This document shows, one piece after another, positions 15,957 through 24,331 of a DNA stretch of 48,533 bases. This stretch comes from Bacteroidales bacterium UBA5429. Its GTDB lineage: Bacteria > Bacteroidota > Bacteroidia > Bacteroidales > WCHB1-69. The notes below the pieces were generated by a model that saw only the letters and a program-made list of their open reading frames with translations, made no database searches and was not told the origin of the DNA. The stretch covers positions 1 to 48,533 of the forward strand of contig DIRT01000032.1 in the NCBI GenBank assembly GCA_002427605.1, written 5' to 3'. Positions within the stretch are counted from its first letter, which is position 1; the number at the start of each line of letters is the position of its first letter. A program made the position numbers and the translations under genes.

Positions 15957-16519
15957 GAATATACGTTCTATTTATTTGTATATCAATGTGTTATAATGTT
16001 AACAACGTAATTCGTAATTGTATTCCGCCTTCCGCCTTCATCCTTCCGACTTTATAATGCCACCCCTTCGGGGTTTACTAGGCTCTTGGGATCAACATTT
16101 TGCTATAATAATGCCACCCCTTCGGGGTTATTTTGAAGTCGAAAGTCGAAAGTCGAAAGTCGGAAGGCGAAAGTGATAAAAAGTCGAAAGTCGAAAGTAA
16201 TTAAAAGTCGAAATAAAATTACGAATTACGGTTTTTAATATTACGCTATTTTTTTAATGTATCTCATTGATGTATTTGATTTACAGGGTATTATGATTTA
16301 CAATTGCATAATTTTAAAATAATACCTTTAAATTTTAAACCCCGAAGGGGTGACATGATTGTAGCATAAAAGGAATCACGTTGAGCCAATTAAACCCCGT
16401 AGGGGTGGCATTATTATAATTTTTGGGCTAAAGCCATTTTTATTTCGGATTTCGGAGGGCGTATTTTGGATTTATAATCCTGATTATCAAAAATATACAC
16501 AATAAAATTGAATTTGGTC

Positions 16520-16547
16520 GTAGAGGCGTTGCATGCAACGTCTCTAC
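16520..16547. repeat. GTAGAGACG palindrome, copy 2
   Basis: 28-bp palindrome with centre GTTGCATGCAAC; the left arm reads GTAGAGGCG, a single change that the right arm does not share. Confidence 0.8.
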
Positions 16548-16695
16548 AAGTGTGGAATTATATCTAATTGTATTTCAATGTATTATTCCGCCTTCCGCCT
16601 TTATAATGCCACCCCTTCGGGGTTATTTTGAAGTCGAAAGTCGAAAGTTTTTGTCATTAATTGAAAATTGTCAACTTTCTACTCGCTGGTGTTTT

Positions 16696-17727
16696 TTACC
16701 ATTTTAACCTTTTTATATCTTCATTTAAATTCGTTATTTTTTTTATTATATCACTGAATAACATTGATTTTCCGTAAATCATTGCTTGCATTTTCTTGTA
16801 ATCGTCTTCCCATTTAGCAATTATACTTTCGGGTGGAATGATTTTTATTGTTTTTGGCGAAAGTGTGTCATAGTCAAAATCTTTCATCACAGTAAACATA
16901 CGACGGTGTGCTACAATTGACTGAAATAAATCTTTGTCTGCCAATGCTTTTTGAGCAATGGGTGTATCTACCATTCTCGCCAAGTCATACGTGTGTCGGC
17001 TCATTCTTTCGACTCGTATTTGTTCGCTTGATTTGGAAAACTCTTCATGTAGCAAACACACTTTTTCCCAAAATGTGCGTTCAGGTACAACGACATTGAT
17101 TTCAAAAGGTTTATCGACAAAAGTAGCCTGAGAAAAATGTTTGTCAATAAACGATTGTATTTCTATTTTTTGTATCGGCTCTTTCATTGAGCGACCCCCA
17201 ATTTCCAAAACAACTGTGTTTTTAATGTATGGACTTGCGTTGACAACCGATTTATATTCCACAAAAACTTTTTCGGGGTCAGTAGTTGTAATAGGGGTGA
17301 TATTCATTGAAATAGAAAATAAATTTTCCGGTATTCCGTTTGCAATTAATTGTTTTTTTAAATCAAACTGCAAGGTATCACGAATGAATTTACAAGTCAA
17401 TTTCCTCAGAGTTTTGCTGATTTGCTTAGTGGTAAAAGAATCGCCGTGAAACCCAAAATATTCTCTATTTATTGCAATATCAACATCTTCCGAAAATCGT
17501 TCAATCAAATTCCAACACTTGCTCAAAGAAGTACCACCCTTGAATGACAAATTTTCTGCGTATGGCAAAGTGAACAACGCGCGTAAAGTGGCTGTAACCC
17601 ACAAATCCTTTTCAATAATGATTTGTGGTAATTTAGTGTCTTCGTGCATTTGATTGATTAACTCAATCTTTTCGCTTTCGGGAAGTTGTAAAAATGTCAT
17701 ATTGCTAAAAGTATTTTGCGAATCCAA
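16696..17727 (-). CDS. AbiEii/AbiGii-type nucleotidyltransferase toxin
   Basis: 343 residues. FKGGTSLSK (62-70) followed by FSEDVDIAI (78-86, with Asp81 and Asp83) is the nucleotidyltransferase active site of AbiEii-family toxins, and ERTFWEKVCLLHEE plus RHTYDLARM are the later family motifs. These toxins transfer nucleotides to tRNA or a related target and cause abortive infection or growth arrest, controlled by the neighbouring AbiEi. The start overlaps the antitoxin gene by 31 bp, so the pair is translationally coupled. All active-site residues I can check are present. The conserved catalytic Lys of the later motif cannot be placed with certainty by eye. Confidence 0.9.
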   Translation of the reverse strand: MDSQNTFSNMTFLQLPESEKIELINQMHEDTKLPQIIIEKDLWVTATLRALFTLPYAENLSFKGGTSLSKCWNLIERFSEDVDIAINREYFGFHGDSFTTKQISKTLRKLTCKFIRDTLQFDLKKQLIANGIPENLFSISMNITPITTTDPEKVFVEYKSVVNASPYIKNTVVLEIGGRSMKEPIQKIEIQSFIDKHFSQATFVDKPFEINVVVPERTFWEKVCLLHEEFSKSSEQIRVERMSRHTYDLARMVDTPIAQKALADKDLFQSIVAHRRMFTVMKDFDYDTLSPKTIKIIPPESIIAKWEDDYKKMQAMIYGKSMLFSDIIKKITNLNEDIKRLKW

Positions 17728-18305
17728 ACAGGAATCAATTTTATATCCTTTTCAAATTCCTCTGTTGTTATATTTGAAAAATGATTTTTAATAATGGCAA
17801 GTTGTTCGTCAGTTATGTTATTTTCGCCGATTTCGCGCAATGCGGAAACAATAAGCATTAGATATTCAGATTTATAGGCTAATCGTTTAACTTCGGAAGT
17901 ATGCTTAAACACAATACCTTTCCCTTCGCCAATTTTTATTTTTCGAGCCGTTCCGTCAGTTAAGTAAACGACATTTGCAGGGACTTGCGTTGATAAATTT
18001 AGCAAATTAAGTGCGTGCAAACCTGTGGGAACGATACGAGCTTTGTCGCGTTTGGCAATGGCTCTGGCAATTTCGTCAAGCGTAGGCTTACCCGAAATTT
18101 GTACTCCATACAACTCTTTTTCCTTTTTGGGAAACCAATAGATACCATTAGCAAGCCGCATGAGTAAACCAGAATTTGTCAAGCGTTGTAATGATTTTTT
18201 TATTGCATCGGGTGTCCCTAAACCTGCAAAATCATCAAGGAAAAATATTTTTCCACGCTTATGGCGTTTAATCTTGTTTTCTATTTGACTTATTACTGTT
18301 TTCAT
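17697..18305 (-). CDS. AbiEi-like antitoxin/transcription regulator (DUF6088 type)
   Basis: 202 residues, the first gene of the AbiE pair. The N-terminal ~80 residues form a winged helix (KRGKIFFLDDFAGLG, then KSLQRLTNSGLLMRLANGIYW), and the middle RIVPTGLHALNLLNLSTQVP matches the AbiEi-like C-terminal domain with VYLTDGTARKI. Such proteins bind the operon promoter and repress it, and neutralise the toxin. Order (antitoxin first, 31-bp overlap) is the standard type IV toxin-antitoxin layout. A TATTTTTG promoter lies 60 bp upstream. Whether it neutralises by DNA-binding alone or by contact is unknown. Confidence 0.88.
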   Translation of the reverse strand: MKTVISQIENKIKRHKRGKIFFLDDFAGLGTPDAIKKSLQRLTNSGLLMRLANGIYWFPKKEKELYGVQISGKPTLDEIARAIAKRDKARIVPTGLHALNLLNLSTQVPANVVYLTDGTARKIKIGEGKGIVFKHTSEVKRLAYKSEYLMLIVSALREIGENNITDEQLAIIKNHFSNITTEEFEKDIKLIPVWIRKILLAI

Positions 18306-18331
18306 CTTATTATTTTATTCTTATTGTCCCC

Positions 18332-18353
18332 AATTTGTTGTATTTTGGGGACA
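18332..18353. promoter_or_regulatory. Possible AbiEi operator (inverted repeat)
   Basis: On the + strand TTGTCCCCAA and TTTGGGGACAA are inverted copies separated by TTTGTTGTATT, placed between the -7 element and the antitoxin start. Antitoxins of this type bind inverted repeats at this place; binding here is inferred. Confidence 0.4.
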
Positions 18354-18365
18354 AATTTACGAAAG

Positions 18366-18373
18366 CAAAAATA
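18366..18373 (-). promoter_or_regulatory. Promoter of the AbiE pair (TATTTTTG)
   Basis: TATTTTTG on the minus strand, 60 bp before the antitoxin ATG. The downstream leader contains TTTGTCCCCAAAATACAACA, then TTGGGGACAA: inverted GTCCCC/GGGGAC halves that could be the autorepressor's operator. Confidence 0.6.
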
Positions 18374-18492
18374 CAAAAAAAAGGATTAGGATTAATAGGA
18401 TTAGAGGATTTTTAGGATTTTTTAAAAAGTCGAAAGTCGAAAGTGAATAAAAGTTGAAAAATACAAGTCATATGTTTTGAAGGAATTATGCC

Positions 18493-18519
18493 GTAGAGAC
18501 GCAATGCTTTGCGTCTCTA
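18493..18519. repeat. GTAGAGACG palindrome, copy 3
   Basis: 27-bp palindrome, GTAGAGACGCAATGC with inverted arm GCGTCTCTA. Confidence 0.8.
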
Positions 18520-18631
18520 AAATAAAACGTGATAATTAATTACGGAATTTCATTCCGCCCTCCGCCTTCCGCCTTCCGCCTTCAAAAAGATCCAAAATCC
18601 GAAATCATTGCGAGTGGGGTGAAGAAACAAC

Positions 18632-18666
18632 AAAAAAGGGGAAGCTTTCGCTGCCCCCTTTTTTTA
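18632..18666 (-). terminator. Bidirectional terminator downstream of antiporter copy 1
   Basis: GGGGAAGC-TTTC-GCTGCCCC hairpin with an A-run on one side and a T-run on the other, so it can act in both directions. It ends 4 bp from the antiporter stop codon. The identical hairpin follows copy 2. Confidence 0.85.
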
Positions 18667-18669
18667 TTT

Positions 18670-19968
18670 TTACAAGAAAATAATTTGCGTTAAAATGTAA
18701 ACGGGAAGCAATACGATGAGTGAAAAGCGGAACATGTACCCAAAGAAGCTGGGCATCTTGATGTTGTTTTCTTCGGCGATCGCTTTTACCATAAAGTTTG
18801 GTCCATTGCCAATGTAGGTCATGGCGCCAAAGAATACGGAACTCAATGAGATTGCGGTGAGAATGATTTCAGGGATGCCGGCTACTAAAGCTCCATCGTA
18901 AACACTACCTAAATCCAGACCGAGTGCCAGATTGTAGAATGAAAGAGCAGTAGGGGCGTTGTCCAGAAATGCACTCAACGATCCGGTAGCGTAGTAGAAC
19001 TGAGCCGGAGTTTCAATGCCGATTGAATCCGCATTTTGAGTCAAGAAAATCAAAGCAGGAACCATGGTGATAAAGATTCCTAAAAACAGATAGGCAACCT
19101 CAACAATCGGTCCCCAGGTGAAACTGTTTGCCTGACGAATCGATTTTTTTGTAAAGATGAGTGAGAGTGCTACCATGGAAAGCATGCCCAACTCACGGAT
19201 AAAGCCCATATAGGGAGAGGATTTCATTACCTCGATATATTGTTCGTTCAAAAAAGCAACAGATAGAATTACACCAAGTAAGAAAAGGAAGTTGATATTT
19301 CCTTTGATAGTAATCGGTTCTTGTTTTGTTTTATCTAGAACAATATTGGTTTCGGGTTCTTTGCGGTAATAGTATGAATCCACAATAAAGAATAGAAGCA
19401 ACAAGATACCGTTAACGAAAGCCCATTCAGGGGTTAAGTGGAAGAACCAATCGAAAGGAGCACCGCGCAAGTAAAGTAAAAACAAGGGTGGATCTCCGAG
19501 AGGGGTTAACAAACCACCCGCATTCGCTACAATCGCAATAAAGAAGAGAATGGTGTGAACTCTGTATTTCCGTTGGGAGTTAGTCTTAATGACAGGACGA
19601 ATCAGTAACATAGCAGCGCCGGTAGTTCCCATAAAGGATGCCAAAACAGCACCAATTCCGAGGAAAAGAGTGTTGATTCCGGGCTTGGCTTCAATGTCAC
19701 CGCCAACATGTATTCCGCCTGTGATGGCAAAAAGAGACCCCAAAAGAATAATAAATGGGAGGTAATCAAATACCATTTGGTGTATCAAGCTGTCTGTTAG
19801 TCCTACAGCGATAAGGTAAATCGCTGTGGGAATACCCAAAATGAGTGACACAATCAGTTTGTTTCTATTTCTTTCCCACCAATGAGGAAAGGCAAGAGGT
19901 GCAGCGGCAATCATTGCCAGCATTAAAATGAAGGGGATTAAACTCCACCAAGGGATCATTAATTCCAT
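18670..19968 (-). CDS. nhaD: NhaD-type sodium:proton antiporter, copy 1
   Basis: 432 residues, almost entirely membrane segments (about 11-12). The IT-superfamily (CitMHS/ArsB/NhaD) fold is seen in FIILLGSLFAITGGIHVGG, FMGTTGAAMLLIRPVI, NAGGLLTPLGDPPLFLLYLRG and, in the second half, a GSLSAFLDNAPTALSFYN helix-break pair and TYIGNGPNFMVKA. These are the substrate-site loops of NhaD-like exchangers. It would export Na+ (or another cation/anion) in exchange for protons in the inner membrane. It is a close paralogue of the next gene, lacking a short insertion near residue 262. It has no TAnnTTTG promoter found directly upstream and may depend on read-through or a weaker promoter. Confidence 0.83.
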   Translation of the reverse strand: MELMIPWWSLIPFILMLAMIAAAPLAFPHWWERNRNKLIVSLILGIPTAIYLIAVGLTDSLIHQMVFDYLPFIILLGSLFAITGGIHVGGDIEAKPGINTLFLGIGAVLASFMGTTGAAMLLIRPVIKTNSQRKYRVHTILFFIAIVANAGGLLTPLGDPPLFLLYLRGAPFDWFFHLTPEWAFVNGILLLLFFIVDSYYYRKEPETNIVLDKTKQEPITIKGNINFLFLLGVILSVAFLNEQYIEVMKSSPYMGFIRELGMLSMVALSLIFTKKSIRQANSFTWGPIVEVAYLFLGIFITMVPALIFLTQNADSIGIETPAQFYYATGSLSAFLDNAPTALSFYNLALGLDLGSVYDGALVAGIPEIILTAISLSSVFFGAMTYIGNGPNFMVKAIAEENNIKMPSFFGYMFRFSLIVLLPVYILTQIIFL

Positions 19969-20085
19969 AATTCAATGTTGGTTTAAAGTGAATATTTGTT
20001 TAAACCGCGAAAATATGAATAAAATTCGAAAGTCGAAAGTAAAAAGTCAAAAAATACAAGTCATATGTTTCGAAGGGATTATGCC

Positions 20086-20112
20086 GTAGAGACGCAATGC
20101 TTTGTGTCTCTA
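20086..20112. repeat. GTAGAGACG palindrome, copy 4
   Basis: 27-bp imperfect palindrome inside the duplicated flank; one arm carries a single mismatch. Confidence 0.78.
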
Positions 20113-20224
20113 AAATAAAACGTGATAATTAATTCCGAAATTTCATTCCGCCTTCCGCCCTCCGCCTTCCGCCTTCAAAAAGATCCAAAATCCGAAATCA
20201 TTGCGAGTGGGGTGAAGAAACAAC

Positions 20225-20258
20225 AAAAAAGGGGAAGCTTTCGCTGCCCCCTTTTTTT
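20225..20258 (-). terminator. Bidirectional terminator downstream of antiporter copy 2
   Basis: Same GGGGAAGC-TTTC-GCTGCCCC hairpin with A-run and T-run as at 18632, ending 4 bp from the stop codon of copy 2. Confidence 0.85.
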
Positions 20259-20262
20259 ATTT

Positions 20263-21579
20263 TTACAAGAAAATTAATTGCGTTAAAATGTAAATCGGAA
20301 GCAATATGATGAGTGAAAAGCGGAACATATAACCAAAGAAGCTGGGCATTTTGATTTTGTTTTCTTCGGCGATTGCTTTTACCATAAAGTTTGGACCATT
20401 ACCGATGTAGGTCATGGCGCCAAAGAATACGGCTCCTAATGAGATGGCAGTGAGCAATATTTCAGGAATACCGGCTACTAAAGTAGCACCACCGTACAAG
20501 CTTTCTAAGTCTAACCCGAGAGCCAGATTATAGAATGAAAGGGCAGTTGGGGCATTGTCCAGGAATGCACTCAATGATCCGGTGGCGTAGTAGAACTGAG
20601 CAGGAGTTTCAATTCCGATGGAATCCGCATTTTGAGTTAAATAAAGCAAAGCAGGAACCATGGTGATAAAGATTCCTAAGAACAGATAGGCAACCTCTGT
20701 GATCGGAGCCCAGGTGAAGCTGTTTGCCTGACGGATCGATTTTTTAGTGAAAATCAACGAAAGTACTGCCATGGAAAGCATACCTAATTCACGGATAAAA
20801 CTTGCAAAATTATATTTTACATCGGGAGAGGATTTCATTATGTCGATATATTGTTCGTTCAAAAAAGCTACGGATAAAACAACACCGATTAAAAAAATGA
20901 AGTTGATTTTTCCTTTAATAGTGATAGGTTCTTGTTTAGTTTTATCTAAAACAATATTGGTTTCAGGTTCTTTTCTGTAGTAGTATGAATCCACGATGAA
21001 GAATAAAAATAACAAGATACCGTTAACGAACGCCCATTCGGGTGTTAAATGGAAAAACCAATCGAAGGCAGCACCACGTAAGTATAACAAGAACAGGGGT
21101 GGATCTCCAAGGGGTGTTAGCAAACCACCCGCATTGGCAACGATGGCAATGAAGAAGAGAATCGTATGTACTCTGTATTTCCGTTGTGCATTGGTTCTAA
21201 TCACGGGGCGAATCAGCAACATGGCAGCTCCGGTAGTTCCCATAAAGGATGCCAAAACAGCACCAATACCTAAGAAAAGAGTATTGATACCGGGCTTTGC
21301 TTCAATATCACCGCCGATATGTATTCCACCTGTAATTGCGAAAAGAGACCCCAAAAGAATAATAAATGGGAGGTAATCAAACACGATTTGGTGTATCAAA
21401 TTATGTGTTAGTCCCACTGCGATAAGATAGATCGCTGTAGGAATACCTAAAACGAGTGATACAATCAGTTTATTTCTGTTTCTGTCCCACCAATGAGGAA
21501 AGGCGAGAGGGGCTGCGGCAATCATAAGCAGCATTAAAATGAAGGGGATTAAACTCCACAAAGGGATTGTTGGTTCCAT
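20263..21579 (-). CDS. nhaD: NhaD-type sodium:proton antiporter, copy 2
   Basis: 438 residues, colinear with copy 1 and differing at scattered conservative positions, mainly a six-residue insertion (around DVKYNFASF, residues 256-264) in a loop and the extra residue in the YGGATLVAG loop. All substrate-site segments (TTGAAMLLIRPVIRT, GGLLTPLGDPPLF, SLSAFLDNAPTAL) are kept, so both copies appear functional. It is the promoter-proximal copy: TACCTTTG lies 47 bp upstream. The two may differ in kinetics or simply in dose. Nearest alternatives are other ion-transporter-superfamily exchangers; the ion is assumed from family similarity. Confidence 0.83.
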   Translation of the reverse strand: MEPTIPLWSLIPFILMLLMIAAAPLAFPHWWDRNRNKLIVSLVLGIPTAIYLIAVGLTHNLIHQIVFDYLPFIILLGSLFAITGGIHIGGDIEAKPGINTLFLGIGAVLASFMGTTGAAMLLIRPVIRTNAQRKYRVHTILFFIAIVANAGGLLTPLGDPPLFLLYLRGAAFDWFFHLTPEWAFVNGILLFLFFIVDSYYYRKEPETNIVLDKTKQEPITIKGKINFIFLIGVVLSVAFLNEQYIDIMKSSPDVKYNFASFIRELGMLSMAVLSLIFTKKSIRQANSFTWAPITEVAYLFLGIFITMVPALLYLTQNADSIGIETPAQFYYATGSLSAFLDNAPTALSFYNLALGLDLESLYGGATLVAGIPEILLTAISLGAVFFGAMTYIGNGPNFMVKAIAEENKIKMPSFFGYMFRFSLIILLPIYILTQLIFL

Positions 21580-21625
21580 AATTTTATGTTATTTGTTGAT
21601 GTTATGTTTTTGTAATTTTTGGATG

Positions 21626-21633
21626 CAAAGGTA
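21626..21633 (-). promoter_or_regulatory. Promoter of the antiporter genes (TACCTTTG)
   Basis: TACCTTTG on the minus strand, 47 bp before the ATG at 21579. Divergent from the YfhO promoter about 90 bp away. Confidence 0.65.
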
Positions 21634-21722
21634 CAATGAAATTTCGGATTTCGGATTTTTTTAACTTTAAATAGGTGCAAATTGAGATCTGAAAAGAGAT
21701 GCACCGAAAACTGTTTTTTCTG

Positions 21723-21730
21723 TATCTTTG
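21723..21730 (+). promoter_or_regulatory. Promoter of the YfhO gene (TATCTTTG)
   Basis: TATCTTTG, 26 bp before the ATG at 21756. Confidence 0.7.
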
Positions 21731-21755
21731 CCGATTCATTTAAAACATAAAAAAT

Positions 21756-24320
21756 ATGAAAACAGATCATAGGTTTTTGACCCTCTTAAAGCGTTTTTTA
21801 CCCCATATTATAGCTGTTATTTTATTCTATATCTTGACGATAGCTTATTTTAGTCCCTACTTTTTTGATGGAAAGGTGTTGCCCCAGGGTGATATGGTGA
21901 GCGTTGAGGGGATGACCAAGGAGGTGAAAGATTTTCAAAAAGAGACCGGAGTTTATCCTGGTTGGACTAACTCGATGTTTAGTGGGATGCCAACGGAAAC
22001 CTTACATGGAGATCCCGGATTTAATATTTTTCGAGAAATTAGTGTTATTTTTAGAGGGGGACTTCATTCTTATAATGCCGGTATTCTGTTTGCTTATTTA
22101 ATCTGTTTTTACATTTTTATGATCTCAATGGGTGCCTCGCCCTGGCTCTCTATGGTGGGTGCCATCGGTTTCAGTTTTGCTTCTTATAATATCATTATTA
22201 TAGAAGCGGGACACGTAACCAAAGCGTATGCAATGGCTTATTTAATTCCTATGATTGGAGGGATTATCCTTACTTTTAGGAAAAAATATCTGCTTGGTGG
22301 GAGTATTACACTCCTTTTTGCCGGCTTGCATATCGCAGCTAATCACTTGCAGATTACCTATTATGCCTTGATTATGGTCTTGATTTTGGGAATCGCTTAT
22401 TTTTGCTATTATCTGTTTTGTCAAAAAGAGTTACGCTCCTTCTTTAAAGCGATTGGCGTATTGGTGATTGCTGCTGTTTTTGCTGTTTTGCCCAGTATGA
22501 CCAATATTTATCCTACTTATGAGTACAGCAAAGATACCATGCGGGGTGGTTCTGTTTTGACGATTCATCCTGAACTTAAAAGTGAGCAAGAGAATGTACC
22601 CCATGCTGCGGGATTGGAAGTGGACTATGCTTTTGCATGGAGTTACGGTAAAATGGAATCCTTCACCATGTTGGTTCCCGAAATGTATGGAGGCGGACAT
22701 GTAATGCTGGAGCCTGGTGATGAGACATTACGGGAATTGAAGAAAGAGGGATATGGTTCTCCTTATTTGCCTACTTACTGGGGAGAACAACCTTTTACCA
22801 GTGGTCCCGTTTATGTGGGTACTATTATTGTTTTCCTTTTTGTCCTCGGATTGTTTATAATTAAAGGACCGGAAAAATGGTTTGCATTGGCGGCTGTGGT
22901 TATCTCTTTGATTCTCGCCTGGGGTAAGAATTTTGAAGTTGTCAATAACTTTCTGTTCTATAATTTACCGTTCTACAACAAGTTCCGAACCCCTTCTATG
23001 GCACTGATTATTGCGGGTAGTGTTATGCCTATGCTGGGAATGATGGCGTTGAAGCAGATTTTCCAACATGAGATTGATAGAGATAAAGTTTGGAAAAAGA
23101 CCTGGATCAGTGCTGCTATTGTGGGTGGTTTAATCGGCATTGTGATGCTTTTCGGATTGAGCGCCTCGTACACAGGCAGCGGCGATGCATCGTTCCAAAA
23201 TCAGTTGAGCTCTGCGGGTTTCCAACCGGATCAGGTGGAGTCCATTCAAGATATTATTAAGGACTACAGAAAATCAATGCTCTTTAGTGATGCTTTTCGT
23301 TCTTTGATTTTTGTATTATTATCATTGGGGGGACTTTATCTGTACCTCAAGGGAAAAGTAAAACAGCAATACTATATCATTGGCTTGTTGGGCATTTTGA
23401 TATTGGTAGACTTGTGGGCTGTTGACAGACGCTACCTCAATGAGAAAAACTTCCAAACAGAACGGAAGGCGAAAAATCACCATAAAGCAACTGAAGCGGA
23501 TCAATTAATTCTTCAGGATCCCGATATCAACTACCGTGTTTTGAATTTGTCGGTGAACACTTTTAATGATGCGACTACATCGTACCATCACAAGTCTATC
23601 GGAGGGTATAGCCCTGCCAAATTGAGAAGATACCAGGATATCATCGATTTTTACCTGAACCAGGAGCAAATTTACAAACCGCTCACCACTCAGTTGATGA
23701 TGGAGCAAACAGGTGAAACTACTGCTCCCCCTCAAGAATTAAATGTCATCAATATGTTGAACACAAAATATTTCATTCTACCGGTGGGAGAAGGAAAACT
23801 GTATCCATTCTTGAATCGACATGCTTACGGCAATGCCTGGAGTGTGAAAGGAGTGAAGTTTGTGGATAATCCTGATGAGGAGATTTTGGCTTTGGGTAAA
23901 ACTAACCTCAAAGATAGTGCTGTTGTTGAGGTAATTAATAAGGAACACTTTGCCAACAAACAGGTTCAATTTGATAGTACCGGTACGATTAAGAACACCC
24001 AATGCGTTTCAAATCATCTGGTGTATGAAACTTCGTTTAAAGAGGAGCAGTTGGTTGTTTTCTCTGAAGTATTCTATATAAACGGAGGGTGGACTGCTTA
24101 TATTGATGGCAAAGAGGTACCTCATTTCAGAGCGAATTATATTCTCCGCGCAATGTTTGTACCAGCCGGAGAGCATCAGATTGAGTTTAAATACACTCCT
24201 TATGCGCGCAATCAAGCTAAAATGGTAGCCGGAATAGCCTCGACATTGGTGATTTTAATGCTCCTTTCCGCTTTGGTGTACCCATTTTGGAAAAGAAGAA
24301 AAGAATCTAAAACAGCATAA
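21756..24320 (+). CDS. YfhO-family multi-spanning membrane protein
   Basis: 854 residues. About 12 membrane segments occupy residues 1-~550 (first HIIAVILFYILTIAYFSPYFF), with a large loop holding PQGDMVSVEG and WTNSMFSGMPTET early on, features shared by YfhO proteins and GT-C glycosyltransferases. A soluble domain (~550-825) contains YRVLNL, NMLNTKYF and a WTAYIDGKEVP segment close to the end, followed by a last membrane helix. YfhO homologues are implicated in glycosylation of cell-wall polymers such as lipoteichoic acid in Firmicutes; in Bacteroidota the substrate is not known. It is followed after 11 bp by a GT2 gene, in line with a glycan role. Confidence 0.85.
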   Translation: MKTDHRFLTLLKRFLPHIIAVILFYILTIAYFSPYFFDGKVLPQGDMVSVEGMTKEVKDFQKETGVYPGWTNSMFSGMPTETLHGDPGFNIFREISVIFRGGLHSYNAGILFAYLICFYIFMISMGASPWLSMVGAIGFSFASYNIIIIEAGHVTKAYAMAYLIPMIGGIILTFRKKYLLGGSITLLFAGLHIAANHLQITYYALIMVLILGIAYFCYYLFCQKELRSFFKAIGVLVIAAVFAVLPSMTNIYPTYEYSKDTMRGGSVLTIHPELKSEQENVPHAAGLEVDYAFAWSYGKMESFTMLVPEMYGGGHVMLEPGDETLRELKKEGYGSPYLPTYWGEQPFTSGPVYVGTIIVFLFVLGLFIIKGPEKWFALAAVVISLILAWGKNFEVVNNFLFYNLPFYNKFRTPSMALIIAGSVMPMLGMMALKQIFQHEIDRDKVWKKTWISAAIVGGLIGIVMLFGLSASYTGSGDASFQNQLSSAGFQPDQVESIQDIIKDYRKSMLFSDAFRSLIFVLLSLGGLYLYLKGKVKQQYYIIGLLGILILVDLWAVDRRYLNEKNFQTERKAKNHHKATEADQLILQDPDINYRVLNLSVNTFNDATTSYHHKSIGGYSPAKLRRYQDIIDFYLNQEQIYKPLTTQLMMEQTGETTAPPQELNVINMLNTKYFILPVGEGKLYPFLNRHAYGNAWSVKGVKFVDNPDEEILALGKTNLKDSAVVEVINKEHFANKQVQFDSTGTIKNTQCVSNHLVYETSFKEEQLVVFSEVFYINGGWTAYIDGKEVPHFRANYILRAMFVPAGEHQIEFKYTPYARNQAKMVAGIASTLVILMLLSALVYPFWKRRKESKTA

Positions 24321-24331
24321 ATATTTGAATA

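Larger units (their letters stand above)
15884..16695. repeat. Repeat-rich gene-free region with palindromes, hairpins and heptamers
   Basis: No gene is seen in about 810 bp. It contains two GTAGAG(A/G)CG palindromes, five ACCCC-TTC/GAA/GTA-GGGGT hairpins (16062-16074, 16116-16128, 16339-16351, 16394-16406, 16611-16623; the third and fourth inverted relative to the others), TTCCGCC heptamers (about 16023-16040 and 16586-16600), TCGAAAG heptamers (16136-16210 and 16630-16650) and CGTAATT/AATTACG heptamers. The stretch ATAATGCCACCCCTTCGGGG with TTATTTTGAAGTCGAAAG is directly repeated at about 16108-16146 and 16604-16641. Confidence 0.8.
18455..18669. repeat. Duplicated 3' flank of the antiporter genes, copy 1
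   Basis: About 210 bp matching 20048-20262 with few differences: TACAAGTCATATGTTT, the GTAGAGACG palindrome, AAATAAAACGTGATAATTAA, TTCCGCC heptamers, CCAAAATCCGAAATCATTGC, GAGTGGGGTGAAG and a terminator. It marks the extent of the tandem duplication that created the two antiporter genes. Confidence 0.85.
20048..20262. repeat. Duplicated 3' flank of the antiporter genes, copy 2
   Basis: Counterpart of 18455-18669, located between the two antiporter genes. Same order of modules; the palindrome right arm differs by one base (TGTCTCTA instead of CGTCTCTA). Confidence 0.85.

Noticed and set aside
16130..16210. Regular short repeats resembling a CRISPR array
   Set aside because: Units are 7 bp and directly adjacent, without unique spacers of 30-40 bp; no cas genes in the window.
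9036..18305. Integrative element or prophage
   Set aside because: No integrase, transposase, relaxase or phage structural gene and no tRNA-end direct repeats were found in this stretch.
20996..21376. 126-residue + strand frame inside antiporter copy 2
   Set aside because: Antisense shadow of a conserved membrane protein gene; Lys/Pro/Ile-rich pattern mirrors the opposite strand codons.
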